Of a DNA stretch of 64,000 bases, positions 21,063-32,739 are shown in pieces. The stretch spans positions 1 through 64,000 of the forward strand of contig JAPFBL010000524.1 of NCBI GenBank assembly GCA_026182355.1. The letters are read 5' to 3'. Every line of letters begins with the position of its first letter. Within the stretch, counting starts at the first letter, position 1. Position numbers and translations under genes: made by a program. Origin of the DNA: Hermatobates lingyangjiaoensis (lineage: Eukaryota > Arthropoda > Insecta > Hemiptera > Hermatobatidae). The notes under the pieces were generated by a model. That model was not told the DNA's origin and made no database searches. It saw only the letters and a program-made list of their open reading frames with translations.

Positions 21063-21818
21063 TATAAAGGAGGAATGGTCGCGCCAGTGTCGTTCCTTGC
21101 TTGATGAACTGGACTTATATCGAATAGCTCTTTAAATACACTTTACTCTTCTTCAACCTTTCACTGGTATTGATTGTGAACACTAATTCAGTTAAATTGA
21201 TTATCTATAAGTCTCAGGTGGCCAAGCGACCATTTTTACCGCCTGAGGCGGTCTTAAGATTTGCCATCCTCCTCCATTGGCATTGATAACCCGTTATTAA
21301 CCTTCAAAATTCCAAAAAGTCTTCAAATATTTATTTTCATGGAATTACAACAATCAAGGATCTAATTTTAGACTCCTAGTATTAGTCCCAGACTTTCATC
21401 TTATTACAGTACTCGTATACATATATACAGTCGTCATCAAAGAAAACCAAATTTTTTAAATACAAAAACGTTTAATTCAAATCATAAAAATTTGTTTTTT
21501 TGTTTTTTTTTTTAAATTAACTGACTACGCAAAACAATATAATAAAACTTTCAACCACTATAATAAAATAGTCTTGAAAATTTTACAAAATAGATTTATT
21601 TTTTTAATTTTCAAATATTACTGTTGAAAAATCCGTTTAAAAACAATATTACACATATAAAACATAAAGGCAATTACGACCTTAAAAATTCATTTTTGAT
21701 ATAAAATTTCAGATTTTTTTTGTTAGCTTTTTACAACTTTCATTGTTTTCTATTTTTACACCCTTAAAATGGTGACCTCTGGCACGTCATATACATATTG
21801 GGTCAAGAGCACAAATCA

Positions 21819-21859
<41 letters not shown>

Positions 21860-21880
21860 GGGTGTCCATAGTCTGAATAC
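21063..21880. other. Intron 6, AT-rich; (TA)n at 21821-21856
   Basis: No coding signal. A run at 21428 (cagtcgtcatcaaag) resembles a Tc1-like end but no inverse partner was found. Confidence 0.4.
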
Positions 21881-22135
21881 GTAGATGATTTTGTTATTAT
21901 ATTTGCAAGTTCAAAATCGAAAGAGTAAAGAAATATGTTAGGAAAAGGATTAAGCCCTCCACACAAAAAAGTTTATTACTAGAAACTAAACAACGCGTTT
22001 CGAACACTTGATGTTCTTCTTCAGGTTACATCTGCTCTGCTGGGATAGTTATTCGGGAGGTGAGACCAAGCAAGGACTTCTTTTCTTAATCCTTTTTCTT
22101 AACATGAGTAAATACCACACTATAACAGATATTGT
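21880..22135. repeat. Penelope-tail module, family G/H
   Basis: Contains ctccacacaaaaaagtttat, aaactaaacaacgcgtttcg and aacacttgatgttcttcttc, then the inner segment, then aacatgagtaaataccacac. Minus-strand hammerhead-like motif at 21989-22027. Confidence 0.7.
21989..22027 (-). ncRNA. Hammerhead-like motif (ACGCGT type)
   Basis: Minus strand: AAC, CTGAAGA, A, GAACA-tcaag-TGTTC (5-bp stem II), GAA, ACGCGT (6-nt palindrome), T, GTT. Stem I AAC/GTT has three pairs. The same type occurs at 26477 (+) and 35062 (-). Confidence 0.5.
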
Positions 22136-22350
22136 ACAGTTAATGAAGTAAAGAAACACACTTACTGACCGATATTTTCGAAAAATCCGTCTTCAGCAAA
22201 GAATAGAAAAGGGGGAGACAAAGCAAGTTGGAAAAAGGTAACAGTTACATAACCTGCTGTTGAGATTTTCCAATAAAATTGTCTCCTAAAAATGGATTTT
22301 CCCGAAAATTTGAGTTAGTAAATGTGTTTTTACTCTTCTTCGATTTTGAA
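22136..22350. repeat. Family F fold-back, degraded
   Basis: aaagaaacacacttactgac ... aatccgtcttcagc and the inverse ccgaaaatttgagttag ... gtgtttttact. Confidence 0.7.
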
Positions 22351-22470
22351 GTTCTAAAGATTTTTTTTTATATATTATTTAGGTAAAAACTGAATCAGTG
22401 TTGTGTTGTGGGGAATTGGTGTTAATGGGTGACTTTAATATATATATTTTTTTTTTTTGTTGGGTTTTAG

Positions 22471-23839
22471 GTCTGGAAAAGATGGATACTGCTCAAGATG
22501 TTCTAGAAACAGATGAGGCGTTCCGATCTAGTTCTGCTCTTTCCTCAACAAATCAACACATATACGAGGCAATAAATCAAGAAAATGATAAAACTTCTAT
22601 CACATCTGATAACTCATATGAAAATGTTATCTTTCAAAATGAGTCTTCCAAAATGATTGATAAAGAATCAACAATTGAAACTTCTTCTTCCAGTAAAAAC
22701 CAATCAGTATCTTCCATTAACAATGAACCTCGAGATAACCTTCCAGTTGAATCATCGAATATTTCTAATGATGTGGAATCGACTTGTATTAGCTTGGAAG
22801 AGAAATCTTTGATGATTCAAGATAATAAGAAAATCAAAGATATGAATGTTGATGTAGGGGAGTCAGGTAAATTTTGTTGTTCTGTTGTTTCAGAGCTTCT
22901 TAAAAGGGATGTTCTAAACATAAGTCCTTCGCCAAGTAATACCAATATTGATTTGCTTTGTATTGAGCCAGTCAGTGTTGAAATCAATAAAAAAGAAATT
23001 ATCGAAATGAGAGGAAAAACTGAAAAACTACGAAAGTTTTTTGAAAATGATTCTGGTTTAAAAAAGGATGCTTGTTTTAAAACTCATAATTTGGTAAAAA
23101 CTGGAGCAGTTAATTCAATTTCAAATTCGAGGAAATTGTCTGAAAATAATTGTATTAAAAAGAATTTTTTGAAATCTCCTAGTCATTCGGTTGATGAAAG
23201 TCGAGGAGTGATGATGGAGAATAATTTTGTTAGATCTTCTTCTCTTGGTGGGGTTGAAGGAAGAAATAGAGATGAAGATGAAGATGAAGAGTTTAAAGCT
23301 TTGGCTAAAGGAGAACATAGTGGATGGGACAGTGTTGATGTTTTAAACACTGAAGATGATATACCGCGAGTACTTAAATCCTTTAGTCATCCCAACTTTG
23401 ATTTGCCTTTAAAACAAGAAGAAGAAGAAGAAGTAAAAAAAGCAAAATGTCTTTTACCTTCAACAGTTCACTATTCATCAGGGGATATTCAACAAAGGGA
23501 AGTCCTATCATCTTCATCGAATAGTCAATCAAATCAAAAAGGAGAAGGCCGTCTAGAGAAATATCCTAGTTTGCCGAAACTTCAATTATCACCAAATGAA
23601 GAATCAGAACTAGAAAGAAGAGAACGTATAGAGAAATATAAAGAAGAAAGAAGAATGTTTTTTCGAAATAAATATAAAATGGTTAATAATAATGAAGATG
23701 AAGAAATGATGAAAAGGATAAAGGAGAAAGCCGATTGGCGGCGAAGAAGTGGAGAGCTTAAGTCACAGAGCAAGACAACGGTTAGTATCGTTTACAGCCC
23801 CACCCGGGCGCAGGCACCGGGATGGCCTCTCCCAAACAG
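22471..23839 (+). CDS. RhoGAP gene, exon 7 (large, disordered then charged helix)
   Basis: Acceptor tgggttttag, donor acag|gtaaaa. AGT (Ser) is completed across the junction. It leaves in phase 2. 456 codons. N-terminal part Ser/Asn-rich with HIYEAINQEN and NSYENVIF. An acidic run DEDEDEEFKALAKG (about 23275-23310). A Glu run EEEEEVKKAK. Then a highly charged helix with ERRERIEKYKEERRMFFRNK (about 23618-23675) and MKRIKEKADWRRRSGEL. The R-I-x-x-Y-K-x-E-R-R pattern occurs in several cytoskeletal scaffold proteins (family knowledge, weak). Codons after the donor (R-stop) are intronic. The hAT MITE at 23861 begins 21 bp after the donor. Confidence 0.88.
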
Positions 23840-23860
23840 GTAAAAAAAAAACATCTATCG

Positions 23861-24697
23861 CAGGAATCTTCAACCTTTTTATTTTATTAATATTAAACAC
23901 ATAATATACCGTCTTACCTCGTACATTATTGCCGTAGCTCTCGAACAGGTTTCGGGTGTCACCCATCTTCAACACGAACTGATCTACTGAATGTATTTAT
24001 AATAAAATACAAATAAATTGGTGTTAAAATAATTAACTAATAAAATCTAGGCAGCATTGAGATAGTGGGTAGGTTATATAATCAGATAGATAGGTAGGAT
24101 TCAGTAGATCAGTTCGTATTGAAGATGCTTGACACCCGAAACCGGGCCTGCTTGTCTGTGACATGATCAGTAATGTTCTTTCATGATGTTCTTAGTAAAG
24201 GTGACAATAGTCAAAGCAAGATAGGAAATGACATTCATCAAGGAACAAAACAATCAATGTTTACGGTTAAAACACTAAACAACTTGACAGTAAAATTAGC
24301 TTCGAAATTTTATTATTCAATATTAAATTAATCAATAAATATTTAAATGTGGTTTCTTTTTTTTCCACGAGTATGACTTCTAAATTTTTATTTTGTGATG
24401 GCTATCTTTTTTTTTTCAATTCTTTTTGTATGTTTAACCAGAATCTCTCGGGTTACTTTCACGTTGTGCTTCTTTTGCAGACGTTTTTGATTGCATAGGA
24501 AGTGTTTTTGATAGGGAAGTGAGAGCTACAACAGTACTGTACGAGGTAAGACGGTATATTATGTGTTTAATATTAATAATACTAACCTCTGTGGTAATGA
24601 TGAAATGTATGAACTTTTTTTTTACATCGCTACCCATTTTTGCAATTTAAAAATAAACAATTTCAAACTTTTGCGACCCAACGGTTGAAGATCCTTG
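23861..24697. mobile_element. hAT-like MITE carrying a nested fold-back
   Basis: Left end CAGGAATCTTCAACCTTTTT, inverted right end CAAGGATCTTCAACCGTTG. Flanks atctatcg / atctaata are a possible 8-bp duplication with mutations. Inside, 23910-24600 is a separate inverted repeat (accgtcttacctcgtac ... gtacgaggtaagacggt) enclosing a family D-like fold-back (gttcgtattgaagatgcttg). Confidence 0.65.
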
Positions 24698-24985
24698 ATC
24701 TAATATAACAACTTGTGATAAATAGTACTGATTCTTAAAAATATTGCTATAACAGCAGGTTAGGTTGAAATGACAGTCTCACACGGGAACACACATAAGG
24801 CTGAACATTAGCCCTGCCATATGTTTGTAATAGGTATTCTCTTAATAAAAATATTTCATAAGCTTGCAATATTGAAAATGACAAGTGTACTACCATACGT
24901 ACAGTAACAACAGAATTTTAAGAAACTAAGAATCCTCAAAACGATAATATACTTATCAAAAGAGAAATTGACAGTCAGTCTAATT

Positions 24986-25412
24986 CAGGGGTGGGGAAAC
25001 CTTTCTTGGAGTAAAGGCCATTTTAGCACCGTCCACTTCCCCAAAAGGCCACCAAGAATAGATAAGCAAATTCTTATGTTATAGTTATATTGTAAAATAC
25101 TTCATCTATCATTATATTACTAGATCAGTACATCCAAATCTGTTTTGCATCTTTCAAAAGATTCAGTAGTGTCCTTACTGCCTTCGTTTATTACATTTGT
25201 TAACCCAGGAAAATTATTTTCCATAAGCTTAGACTTTTCAAGCAATGATTAATGAATAGTCTTCTTCCTAAATGCCAGAATTTTTTTGTCTTTATTACCA
25301 TAATTGTAATTCTTTATATTTTGAAACATTTTTCTCAACAAACTGTAGAAGGCCACATTTCACGGTTCAAAAGGCCACATGCGGCCTTAAGGCCGCGGGT
25401 TCCCCACGCCTG
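24986..25412. mobile_element. hAT MITE with perfect 8-bp target duplication
   Basis: Terminal inverted repeats CAGGGGTGGGGAAACC / GGGTTCCCCACGCCTG. The duplication gtctaatt is identical at 24978-24985 and 25413-25420. Length 427 bp. Subterminal ggccacatgcggccttaagg. Non-autonomous. Confidence 0.92.
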
Positions 25413-25420
25413 GTCTAATT

Positions 25421-25692
25421 CAAGGGTCTTCAACCGGCGGAGGGGGGGGGGGTCGCGAAATGTTTGAAATTGTTCATTTTTTAAATAGAAAATAAAGGAC
25501 TAAATTAAATAAATAATTTATTTATTATTAATTCGGCACAGCAATCTCAATAAAGTTACTATTGATCAAATTTATTTTAATTTTCTCTTTTTTTATTTTG
25601 TGTTAATTTTATTTATGTTCTCACTAAAGGGTTGCGAATAAATTTTTGGCGCCAAAAATGGGTCGCGATGTAGAAAAAGGCTGAAGACTAAA
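25421..25692. mobile_element. Second hAT-like MITE, immediately adjacent
   Basis: Left end CAAGGGTCTTCAACC, inverted right end TAGTCTTCAGCC, with subterminal GGTCGCGA on both sides. It starts right after the duplicated gtctaatt of the preceding element. No clear duplication of its own. Confidence 0.6.
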
Positions 25693-25734
25693 AAACAAAA
25701 ATTTAATTCATTACTCGTGCTATCTGTTATAGTG

Positions 25735-26545
25735 TGGTATTTACTCATATTGGAGGATTTCAAGAATTATGTCTCCACACAAAAAAAGTTTAATATGAAA
25801 CTAACAATGCCTTTGGAACAGTTAGTGTTCTTCAGGTATTCTTCTAAGAAGATATACATATCTAAATATGTCATATGAACATGTTTTATTAAGGTTCTGG
25901 ATTCATACAGTCATTTTTCATACTAATTCCCTTGTTAAAAATCTCCATAGTGCAATCCAATATTCATATATTCTATTAAATTTCAAATAATTCACTCAGA
26001 TGTCCTGTTAAAAATCTCAATAGTGCAATTCAGCATTCATATATTGTATTCATTCACTCAGATGTCCTGTCAAAAATCTCAAAAGTGCAATTCAGCATTC
26101 ATATATTCTATTCCATTTCAAAAAAATTCATTCTGATGTCCTGTTAAAAATCTCAATAGTGCAATTCAGCATTCATATATTCTATTCAATATCAAATAAT
26201 TCACTCAGATGTCCTGTTAAAAATCTCAATAGTGCAATTCAGCATTCATATATTCTATTCAATTTCAAATAATTCACTCAGATGTCCTGTTAAAAATCTC
26301 AAAAGTGCAATTCAGCATTCATATATTCTATTCAATTTCAAATAATTCACTCAGATGTCCTGTTAAAAATCTCAATAGTGCCATTCAGCATTCATATATT
26401 GTATTCCATTTCAAAAAATTCATTCTGATGTCAGAGATATGTATACATTTTTTTTTTTAGATGTAAACCTGAAGAAGAACACTGAGGGTTCGAAACGCGT
26501 TGTTAGTTTTCATATTAAACTTTTTTGTGTGGGGACGTAATCACC
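25735..26545. repeat. Penelope-tail fold-back enclosing a 74-bp minisatellite
   Basis: Left arm tctccacacaaaaaaagttt ... cagttagtgttcttcagg; right arm acctgaagaagaacactgag ... gaaacgcgttgttagttttc, tttttgtgtggggac. Between them, 25925-26430 holds about six copies of a unit of about 74 bp (cactcagatgtcctgttaaa ... gtgcaattcagcattcatat). The right arm at 26473-26510 is a hammerhead-like motif: AAC, CTGAAGA, A, hairpin, GAA, ACGCGT, T, GTT. Confidence 0.85.
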
Positions 26546-26589
26546 CAATAAATTGATTCCTCATTTGGTAGTCTTAAATTTTGCCCTGA

Positions 26590-26795
26590 CTCAAGTGTGT
26601 TTAGAGTAGGGGGATCTTTAACGAGTAGAGACTCAGGACGACTTGTTTAACGTTCTCTCTGAAGGACGACATGCTTGGACTTATTCACTTCCCACGTGAA
26701 TAAATCGAAAGCCAGGTGGGGATCGAACCCCGGATCTGCCAGTTCAGAGGTTAGTACGTTAACAACTGATCTGACGTGGCCCCTTCTCATACCAG
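26590..26795 (-). mobile_element. tRNA-derived SINE, minus strand
   Basis: Minus-strand B-box GGGGTTCGATCCCC at 26718-26731, head from gggccacgtcagatcagttg. Body ttattcacgtgggaagtg, aacgttaaacaagtcgtcct and ctcgttaaagatccccctac. The plus-strand open frame over it is a shadow. Confidence 0.65.
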
Positions 26796-27595
26796 AAACT
26801 TTCGACTTTTATGCTACTTGTCCTATCCGTATAAGTCACATTCATAAATGCATCTATCGCTCTATTGCTTTTGGTGTGTTAGCTGACTTAACCATAACGG
26901 AGAAAGTGGTTCAACAAAATTAGCAATAAAATTAATTAATTTGTCTGAACGCTGTTATATTTGTGAAATGAATATTCAATTGATCTTGAAATTAAATCCA
27001 ATTCAATAAATGATTAAAATTAAATGGTACATCTGGAGACAAAGTATTCCTTTCAGTTTATACTATAAGCTTATCTAAGCAAAACATCCTGAAGTTAAAC
27101 TTCATTCACTACCATAAAATTATTTAAACTTTACATACTGAAGATATGTGTACGAATAATATAGAATGAATAATCAAAGGGACAATGTTTTGGTATAAAC
27201 TAAAATGCAACTTTGTCTTCAGGATATACCGTTTAAATAAATTTGGGTATAATGAGCTTTGTCTTTGGGATGTACCCCTTTATCCACGTGAGTAGTAGAG
27301 AAAGTGTTGTAACAGTTTTAGAACCTCGTGAAAATAGCTTTTTATTGAAATGTCTTATATTTGTTAGGTTTTGCATTCGTATTTTACAGTTTATGTACCA
27401 TATATATTAAATAACAGGGAAAGAAAAGATGTTATCAGTGTCATTTTACTAAATTACAATGTCAATTTACTTAAATGGTTCAGCTATTGGTCCCGAGCCT
27501 GTACGATGTCAATTACTTGTTAAAGATCCTCTACTCTAAATGTACTTGAGGAGGGCAAAATTGAGGAAATATTGATATAAATTGATTGTTTAAAA
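26796..27595. other. Unique AT-rich sequence; SINE body fragment at 27495-27560
   Basis: gcctgtacgatgtcaattac and ttaaagatcctctactct match the SINE body at 16980-17010. Otherwise nothing recognised. Confidence 0.45.
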
Positions 27596-27598
27596 ATT

Positions 27599-27712
27599 GA
27601 CACACACCCACCCACCCACCCACAGACACACACAGAGACACACCCACCCACCCACAGACACACACAGACACACACAGACACACACAAACACACACACACA
27701 CACACAAAATGT
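27599..27712. repeat. (CACCCA)/(CA)n microsatellite
   Basis: Alternating caccca, cagaca and cacaca units. Open frames across it are artefacts. Confidence 0.95.
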
Positions 27713-28905
27713 CACATTATTGCAAATACGCAAGAATTTTAAACACACAAATTGATTTTAATTAAAACAATATTGATTGTTTTTTATCACCAAAGAACCA
27801 ATCTCTGGCCTATGTTTTGTTCTCTCGTGTGATATCCATTTGCAAAATATATCTAGCCTGTTTACATTCTTAAACATTATCACTTATGGTTAAAATATTC
27901 ATTTTAAGTGGTGATTTATTAATTCTACACGTAGCACACTTACAAGGTGATGTCATGTTTCAGCTCTGAGAAGTAGACGCTTGCGGCTTGCTCATTTGCA
28001 GCACAGCTAATAGAAAACAGAAAACAGTCTGCATACACTCATCAAGCGCTTTTCCGCGATAATCATTTTACAATTGTAATGCTCACCTTTTTAGACCAAT
28101 ACAAACTTTATATATATATATATATATATAAGTATATATATATGCAACTTAATAACTTTCCTATTATATTTATGTATAAAAAAAAAAACTTTTTTGTATA
28201 GTTGAATATATATATATATATCTATATTATTTATTTTGTAATGTGTATAACTGGAAGATTTGTATTTGACTGAAGTGGTTTTAATGATGATTTAGATTTA
28301 TTGGGATTTCAGTCCCGAGTAGGTTTTTATCTTCTGCCGCCGCCCCCCCCCCCCCCCCCCAATCTGGTATAATTGCGCTTATCAATTTGATAATAGGCCT
28401 TTAAGCTGTAGGCACAATCTTAATCAAACATTCCAAGGTTAAACCGTTTTATATTAAGGTAATTAATTATGGGGGGGTTTATGTTAAAGCCTTTCCCTTT
28501 AAAATATAAAAAAAAATAAAAAGCATTTATTTTTTATTGATTAGAATCTGTTTTTTTTTTTTTTGTTTAATGTTGACTAATATGAAAATTTAACAAATTT
28601 TTTGATTTTGGTGACAGTAACCAGTGAGTTTATTATGTTTCCATTTTGACTGAATAACAATTTTAAGAGTTTACAATGTATTAAAATTTGTGGTTTCAAT
28701 CAGATATTAAGCTTTAGGGTTTTTTTGAAGAAGATGTATTTTCTAAGTTACATTCTCATTTTGTGGTGGATGGATGATTATTATAAAACAATATGTTTTC
28801 TAGAGAGTAAAATATAATTTTAAAATAACACAACTCAGTTGTTGGCATGAGTTGTACTGAAAAGGTTTTCCTGAATGTTTGACTTTTGTATATCAATTAA
28901 ATATA
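27713..28905. other. AT-rich, no recognised gene
   Basis: (TA)n at 28112-28142 and 28208-28221; poly-C tract at about 28342-28360. No exon-like segment seen. Confidence 0.5.
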
Positions 28906-28909
28906 AACT

Positions 28910-29150
28910 TGAAATGGTCCAACAGGACTACTAGTTAACACATGAAAGAGAAAAAACAAATAAAGATACACACAAAAGACTCACAACGATATTTCGACAG
29001 TCGTCATCATCGGGTAGAAGTAGTCCCTTTGGTAGCTTCAGCTACTCAAAGGGACTACTTCTACCCGATGATGACGACTGTCGAAATATCGTTGTGAGTC
29101 TTTTGTGTGTATCTTTATTTGTTTTTTCTCTTTCATGTGTTAATTAAATA
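28910..29150. repeat. Near-perfect fold-back palindrome, family H
   Basis: Arms cacatgaaagagaaaaaac ... gtagtccctttggtagc and the inverse. The centre is ttcagctactcaaaggg. The right arm carries CCGATGATGACGACTGTC, GAA, ATAT, C, GT. Confidence 0.93.
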
Positions 29151-29164
29151 TAAATATATATATA

Positions 29165-29312
29165 TAAATTATATGGAAACAAAGAACACACAGAAATAAA
29201 ACAGAACTCTCTACTATATTTCGATGTCCTCGTTTCTATCTTCCTGATGACGAGGACATCGAAATATACTAGTGAGTTTCTGTTTCTTTTCTGTGTGTTC
29301 TTTGTGTCAATA
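29165..29312. repeat. Short fold-back, family H relative
   Basis: aacaaagaacacacagaaa ... tttcgatgtcctcg and the inverse cctgatgacgaggacatcga ... ctgtgtgttctttgtg. Contains CTGATGA, C, GA..TC, GAA, ATAT. Confidence 0.85.
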
Positions 29313-29384
29313 TAGTTTATTTAGTTCGTGGAATCGTTTCATTTAATTGGTTTCTTGGAACTTTATATATATAACAGTTCAAAA

Positions 29385-29645
29385 TTGAAGATAGGTAGCA
29401 CAGAAAGTAAAAGAAACACACTTACAGACTCAGATTTTCGAGTAATCCGTCTTCAGGGGAAAAGAGAAAGGGAGACCAAACACGTTGTAGACACGCAACA
29501 GCTCAACAACGAGGAAATACAACGTGCTTTGTCTCCCTTTCTCTTTTCTCCTGAAGACGGACTACCCGAAAATTTGAGTCTGTGTGTTTCGTTTACTTTT
29601 TGTGCTATCTATCTTCAATTTTGAACTGTTATTGTGTCCAGTTTG
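29385..29645. repeat. Fold-back, family F
   Basis: Left arm agttcaaaattgaagatagg ... gtcttcaggggaaaagag; right arm inverse, ctcttttctcctgaagacgg ... cttcaattttgaactg. Followed by (TA)n at 29671-29718. Confidence 0.9.
29548..29578 (+). ncRNA. Hammerhead-like motif (family F)
   Basis: CTC, CTGAAGA, C, GG-actac-CC, GAA, AATT, T, GAG. Stem I CTC/GAG has three pairs, stem II two, stem III is a palindrome. Confidence 0.45.
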
Positions 29646-29667
29646 GATCGTCTTTCCGTTTATCAAG

Positions 29668-29721
<54 letters not shown>

Positions 29722-29734
29722 TAATTAAATGCAA

Positions 29735-29965
29735 CGGTTCAGCGGACTTTTAAAGAGAAACCAATAAAAAAAAAGATAGCTCACAGATAGACACAGGAAT
29801 AACTTCACTTCCATATTTTGACCATCGTCGTCATCAGGAGGCGAAGCGACTCTGCCCTCCTGCGGAACTCTTCGCCTCCTGATGTCGATGATGGTCGAAA
29901 TATAGAAGTGTGTTATTCCTGTGTCTATCTGTGTGCTATCTTCTTTTCAATTGGTTTATATATAT
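29735..29965. repeat. Fold-back, family H relative
   Basis: gcaacggttcagcggac ... gatagctcacagatagacac; inverse gtgtctatctgtgtgctatc. Inner gcctcctgatgtcgatgatg and gtcgaaatatagaagtg. Confidence 0.85.
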
Positions 29966-30302
29966 TACAAATGTCAATTTAAACTGTCAAAGAAAAGGAC
30001 AATAAGTGAAGAATAAAAGAAAAAATACGGAGAAAACACCAAAAAAAAAACTGACATAACTTTCTTCTATTCGACAACCTCCATTATCTGGAAAAGATGC
30101 TGATAGCCGGGTGGGCAGTGACACACAGCAAACAGCAAATCCGTTAGACCAATCAAAGTAGAAAACGTAAAAGTTAAAGATATTGATTGGATTCATTTTT
30201 TTAGTCAGCGTTCTTTAATCTTTATCGTAAGTTTTTTTATTATTATATTGTTAATATGTTATTTCCTTCATTTATTATTTGCTTTATTTGTCACTCTTTA
30301 TA
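29966..30302. other. Spacer, no gene
   Basis: AT-rich unique sequence, nothing recognised. Confidence 0.4.
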
Positions 30303-30450
30303 CTCTCTCTTTCTTATTTTTCTTCTCTCTCTCCTCTCTCTCTCTCTCTCTGTCTCTCTTTCTCCTCTCTCTCTCTATCTCTCTCCCTCTCTTTCTCTCT
30401 CTCCTCTCTCTTTCTCTCTCTCTCTCTCCCTCTCTCTCTCTCTCCCTCCC
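30303..30450. repeat. (CT)n pyrimidine tract
   Basis: About 150 bp of tctctc/ctttct. The three overlapping open frames are artefacts of the dinucleotide repeat. Confidence 0.97.
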
Positions 30451-31140
30451 CTGTTTCCATCTCGTTTGATTTCAACAATGATTGGTCTAACTGTGCTCAA
30501 TCACTGCCTGGTACCTTAACAGGTGAATTGTTCTCTTGAAGGAGATGATGGTGTGTGTCGAATAGAGAGAGTAACATACACACAGTAAACGCTATCGTCT
30601 TCTGAAAGTACAATTATTTTTTTAATAAAATTATGACTTATTTAAGTGCACATCTAGGAAGAGAGGGAATTTAGGAGCCCCAGAGTTAACAAATCAACAA
30701 ATGGCCAAAATGTTTATAAAACTAATTTGATTTAATAATTTTCAAAATGTAAACATGAATGGATTTTGTTGTAATTGATAATTTCAGATTAAATAATGTC
30801 TTATTTATTAGAATCAAAGAAGTGTTTATTCTTCTCTCAAACCAAGAATATAGCAAGAACTAATTAAACTTATATTGAAATAAACATTACTGCAATATAA
30901 GTATGAGTTGCTATTTAAAAAAAAGAAATGACTCCCAAAATCCCTACTGGAGAGTAGGGAAACCCTTATAACCTCTGTGTAAAGGTCCGTCTCTGTAAAC
31001 GCTGGGGCTCCTAAAGTACACTCTAGCCTAAAAACCTTATTTTGTAGTATAAAATATATAAATATTTTTGATACTGAAATAAAAGTATCAATGAAGTATG
31101 ATTTTTACAAATAAATATATTTAATAATTTGGTATACGTA
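30451..31140. other. Unique AT-rich sequence
   Basis: No coding or repeat signal recognised. Confidence 0.4.
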
Positions 31141-31595
31141 GTGCAATCAGTTATTACGTGGTATTTATTCATTGTAGGGTAAAAAGCTATTGAAATGGCC
31201 TCGACATATAAAAATTTAATCGTATAAACCACGCGTTTCAAACACGTCGTGGTCTTGCTCAGGTATTAACTAAAAAATACAATGACACCAGAGAGTTATC
31301 TACAGTACAAAGTAAATGTAGTACAAAATCAAAATAAAATAAAATAAGGAAGAGAGTACGAACCTAAGGGTGTGAACCACAGACACTCACCCTTAGGTTC
31401 GTACTCTCTTCCTTATTTTATTTTTATTTTGTACTACATTTACTTTGTACTATAGATAACTCTCTGATGACATTGTATTTTTTAGTTAATGCCTGAACAA
31501 GAACACTACTTGTTCGAAACGAGTTGTTTATACCATTAAATGTTTTTATGTGGATGCCATTTCATTAGCTTTTTACCCTACAATTTAATAATTTG
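31140..31595. repeat. Penelope-tail fold-back, long arms
   Basis: Left aaaaatttaatcgtataaacc, cacgcgtttcaaacacgtcg, ... cttaggttcgtactct; right the inverse, with gcctgaacaagaacactact, tgttcgaaacgagttgttta and attagctttttaccctacaa. Arms of about 200 bp. Confidence 0.88.
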
Positions 31596-32070
31596 ACCCT
31601 GAAAAACGAAACAAAATTAAATTAATCAATCGAAATTAATTTCTACTTACACCTCTCTGTTGAAGAATACGAATATACATGTTCCCAATGATAAACTTAC
31701 AAATATTTTTCTGATACTGACAAATAATTTCATAAATTGTTTTCTGAACAATAATTTTTTTATTTAACTTCATTGATAAAACTGTGCTTTTTATGAATGA
31801 AGTTAAAACTTTATTGTTTGTGAATCAATATGTAAACCCTTTTATGATAACACTCAACTAAAGAGTACAAAATTTATATTATAACTTTCATTTTTGTTTT
31901 TATACCATATTATAGTAATTTATAAATCAAATCAAAATGTGTCATTAATATGTTTATAATCTAAAATGTGCCAAAATACTTTCAACTAGATTAAATGCAA
32001 ATCCAATTTATTGAGGTATATTATACAAAGACTGTTGAATTGATCAGAACCATTTTTTGAAATATTGTTT
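31596..32070. other. Unique AT-rich sequence
   Basis: Nothing recognised. Confidence 0.4.
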
Positions 32071-32099
32071 TATTAATTTATATATATATATATATATAT

Positions 32100-32340
32100 A
32101 TATAAATCAATGATCAAACCACAATATGAAAATGGGAAAACAAGACTAAGATCTTTCAACCGTAACAAGCGGTCTTCGTCAAGAGTCAAAAACCCAACTG
32201 GTTTGGGTTTTTGACTCTGACGAAGACAGCTTGTTACGGTTGAAAGATCTTAGTCTTGTTTTCCCATTTTCATATTGTGGTTTGATCATTGATTGTTATT
32301 TCACGTGTTTATGTGAAATCTTTATATATATATATATATG
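32100..32340. repeat. Fold-back, family A, flanked by (TA)n on both sides
   Basis: Left arm tcaatgatcaaaccacaata ... ccgtaacaagcggtcttcg; right arm the inverse. (TA)n at 32080-32103 and 32323-32338. Hammerhead-like motif at 32213-32255 with one stem II mismatch (GACAG). Confidence 0.93.
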
Positions 32341-32442
32341 TTTGTGTATTTTGAGAGCAGATCCTCATTCAAACATGTTTTATTAAATAGTTTGCTAATT
32401 TTTATTTTAGTTCGTTTTGTAGTTAATTTTTCCATTTTTTTT

Positions 32443-32665
32443 TTTAAACTAGTTTTTCACCTTTCAGTTAGTATATGTATGCATAAAACTAGTTTTTCAC
32501 CTTTTAGTTACTATATGTATGCATAAAACTAGTTTTCTCACCTTTCAGTTACTATATGTATGCATAAAACTAGTTTTCTCGCTTTTCAGTTACTATATGT
32601 ATGCATAAAACTTGTTTTTCATCTTACAGTTACTATATGTATGCTTAAAACTAGTTTTAGAAAAC
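32443..32665. repeat. Minisatellite, about 40-bp unit, about 5 copies
   Basis: Unit aactagtttttcacctttca-gttactatatgtatgcataa, followed by a short inverse aactagttttagaaaact. Confidence 0.93.
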
Positions 32666-32739
32666 TGGAAAATTAACTAGAAAACGGACTGATATGAAAA
32701 TAGGTGAACTATTTAATGAAATATATATATATTATTATT

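Noticed and set aside
21428..21790. Tc1/mariner element starting tacagtcgtcatcaaag
   Set aside because: No inverse partner end and no transposase trace.
24470..24560. Exon-like segment after ttttgcag
   Set aside because: In the phase required after exon 7 it stops at the third codon, and it lies inside the hAT/fold-back element.
27520..27705. Cys/Val-rich minus-strand frame
   Set aside because: Artefact of CA/CCCA repeats.
30248..30539. Three overlapping Ser/Leu-rich open frames
   Set aside because: Artefact of the (CT)n microsatellite.
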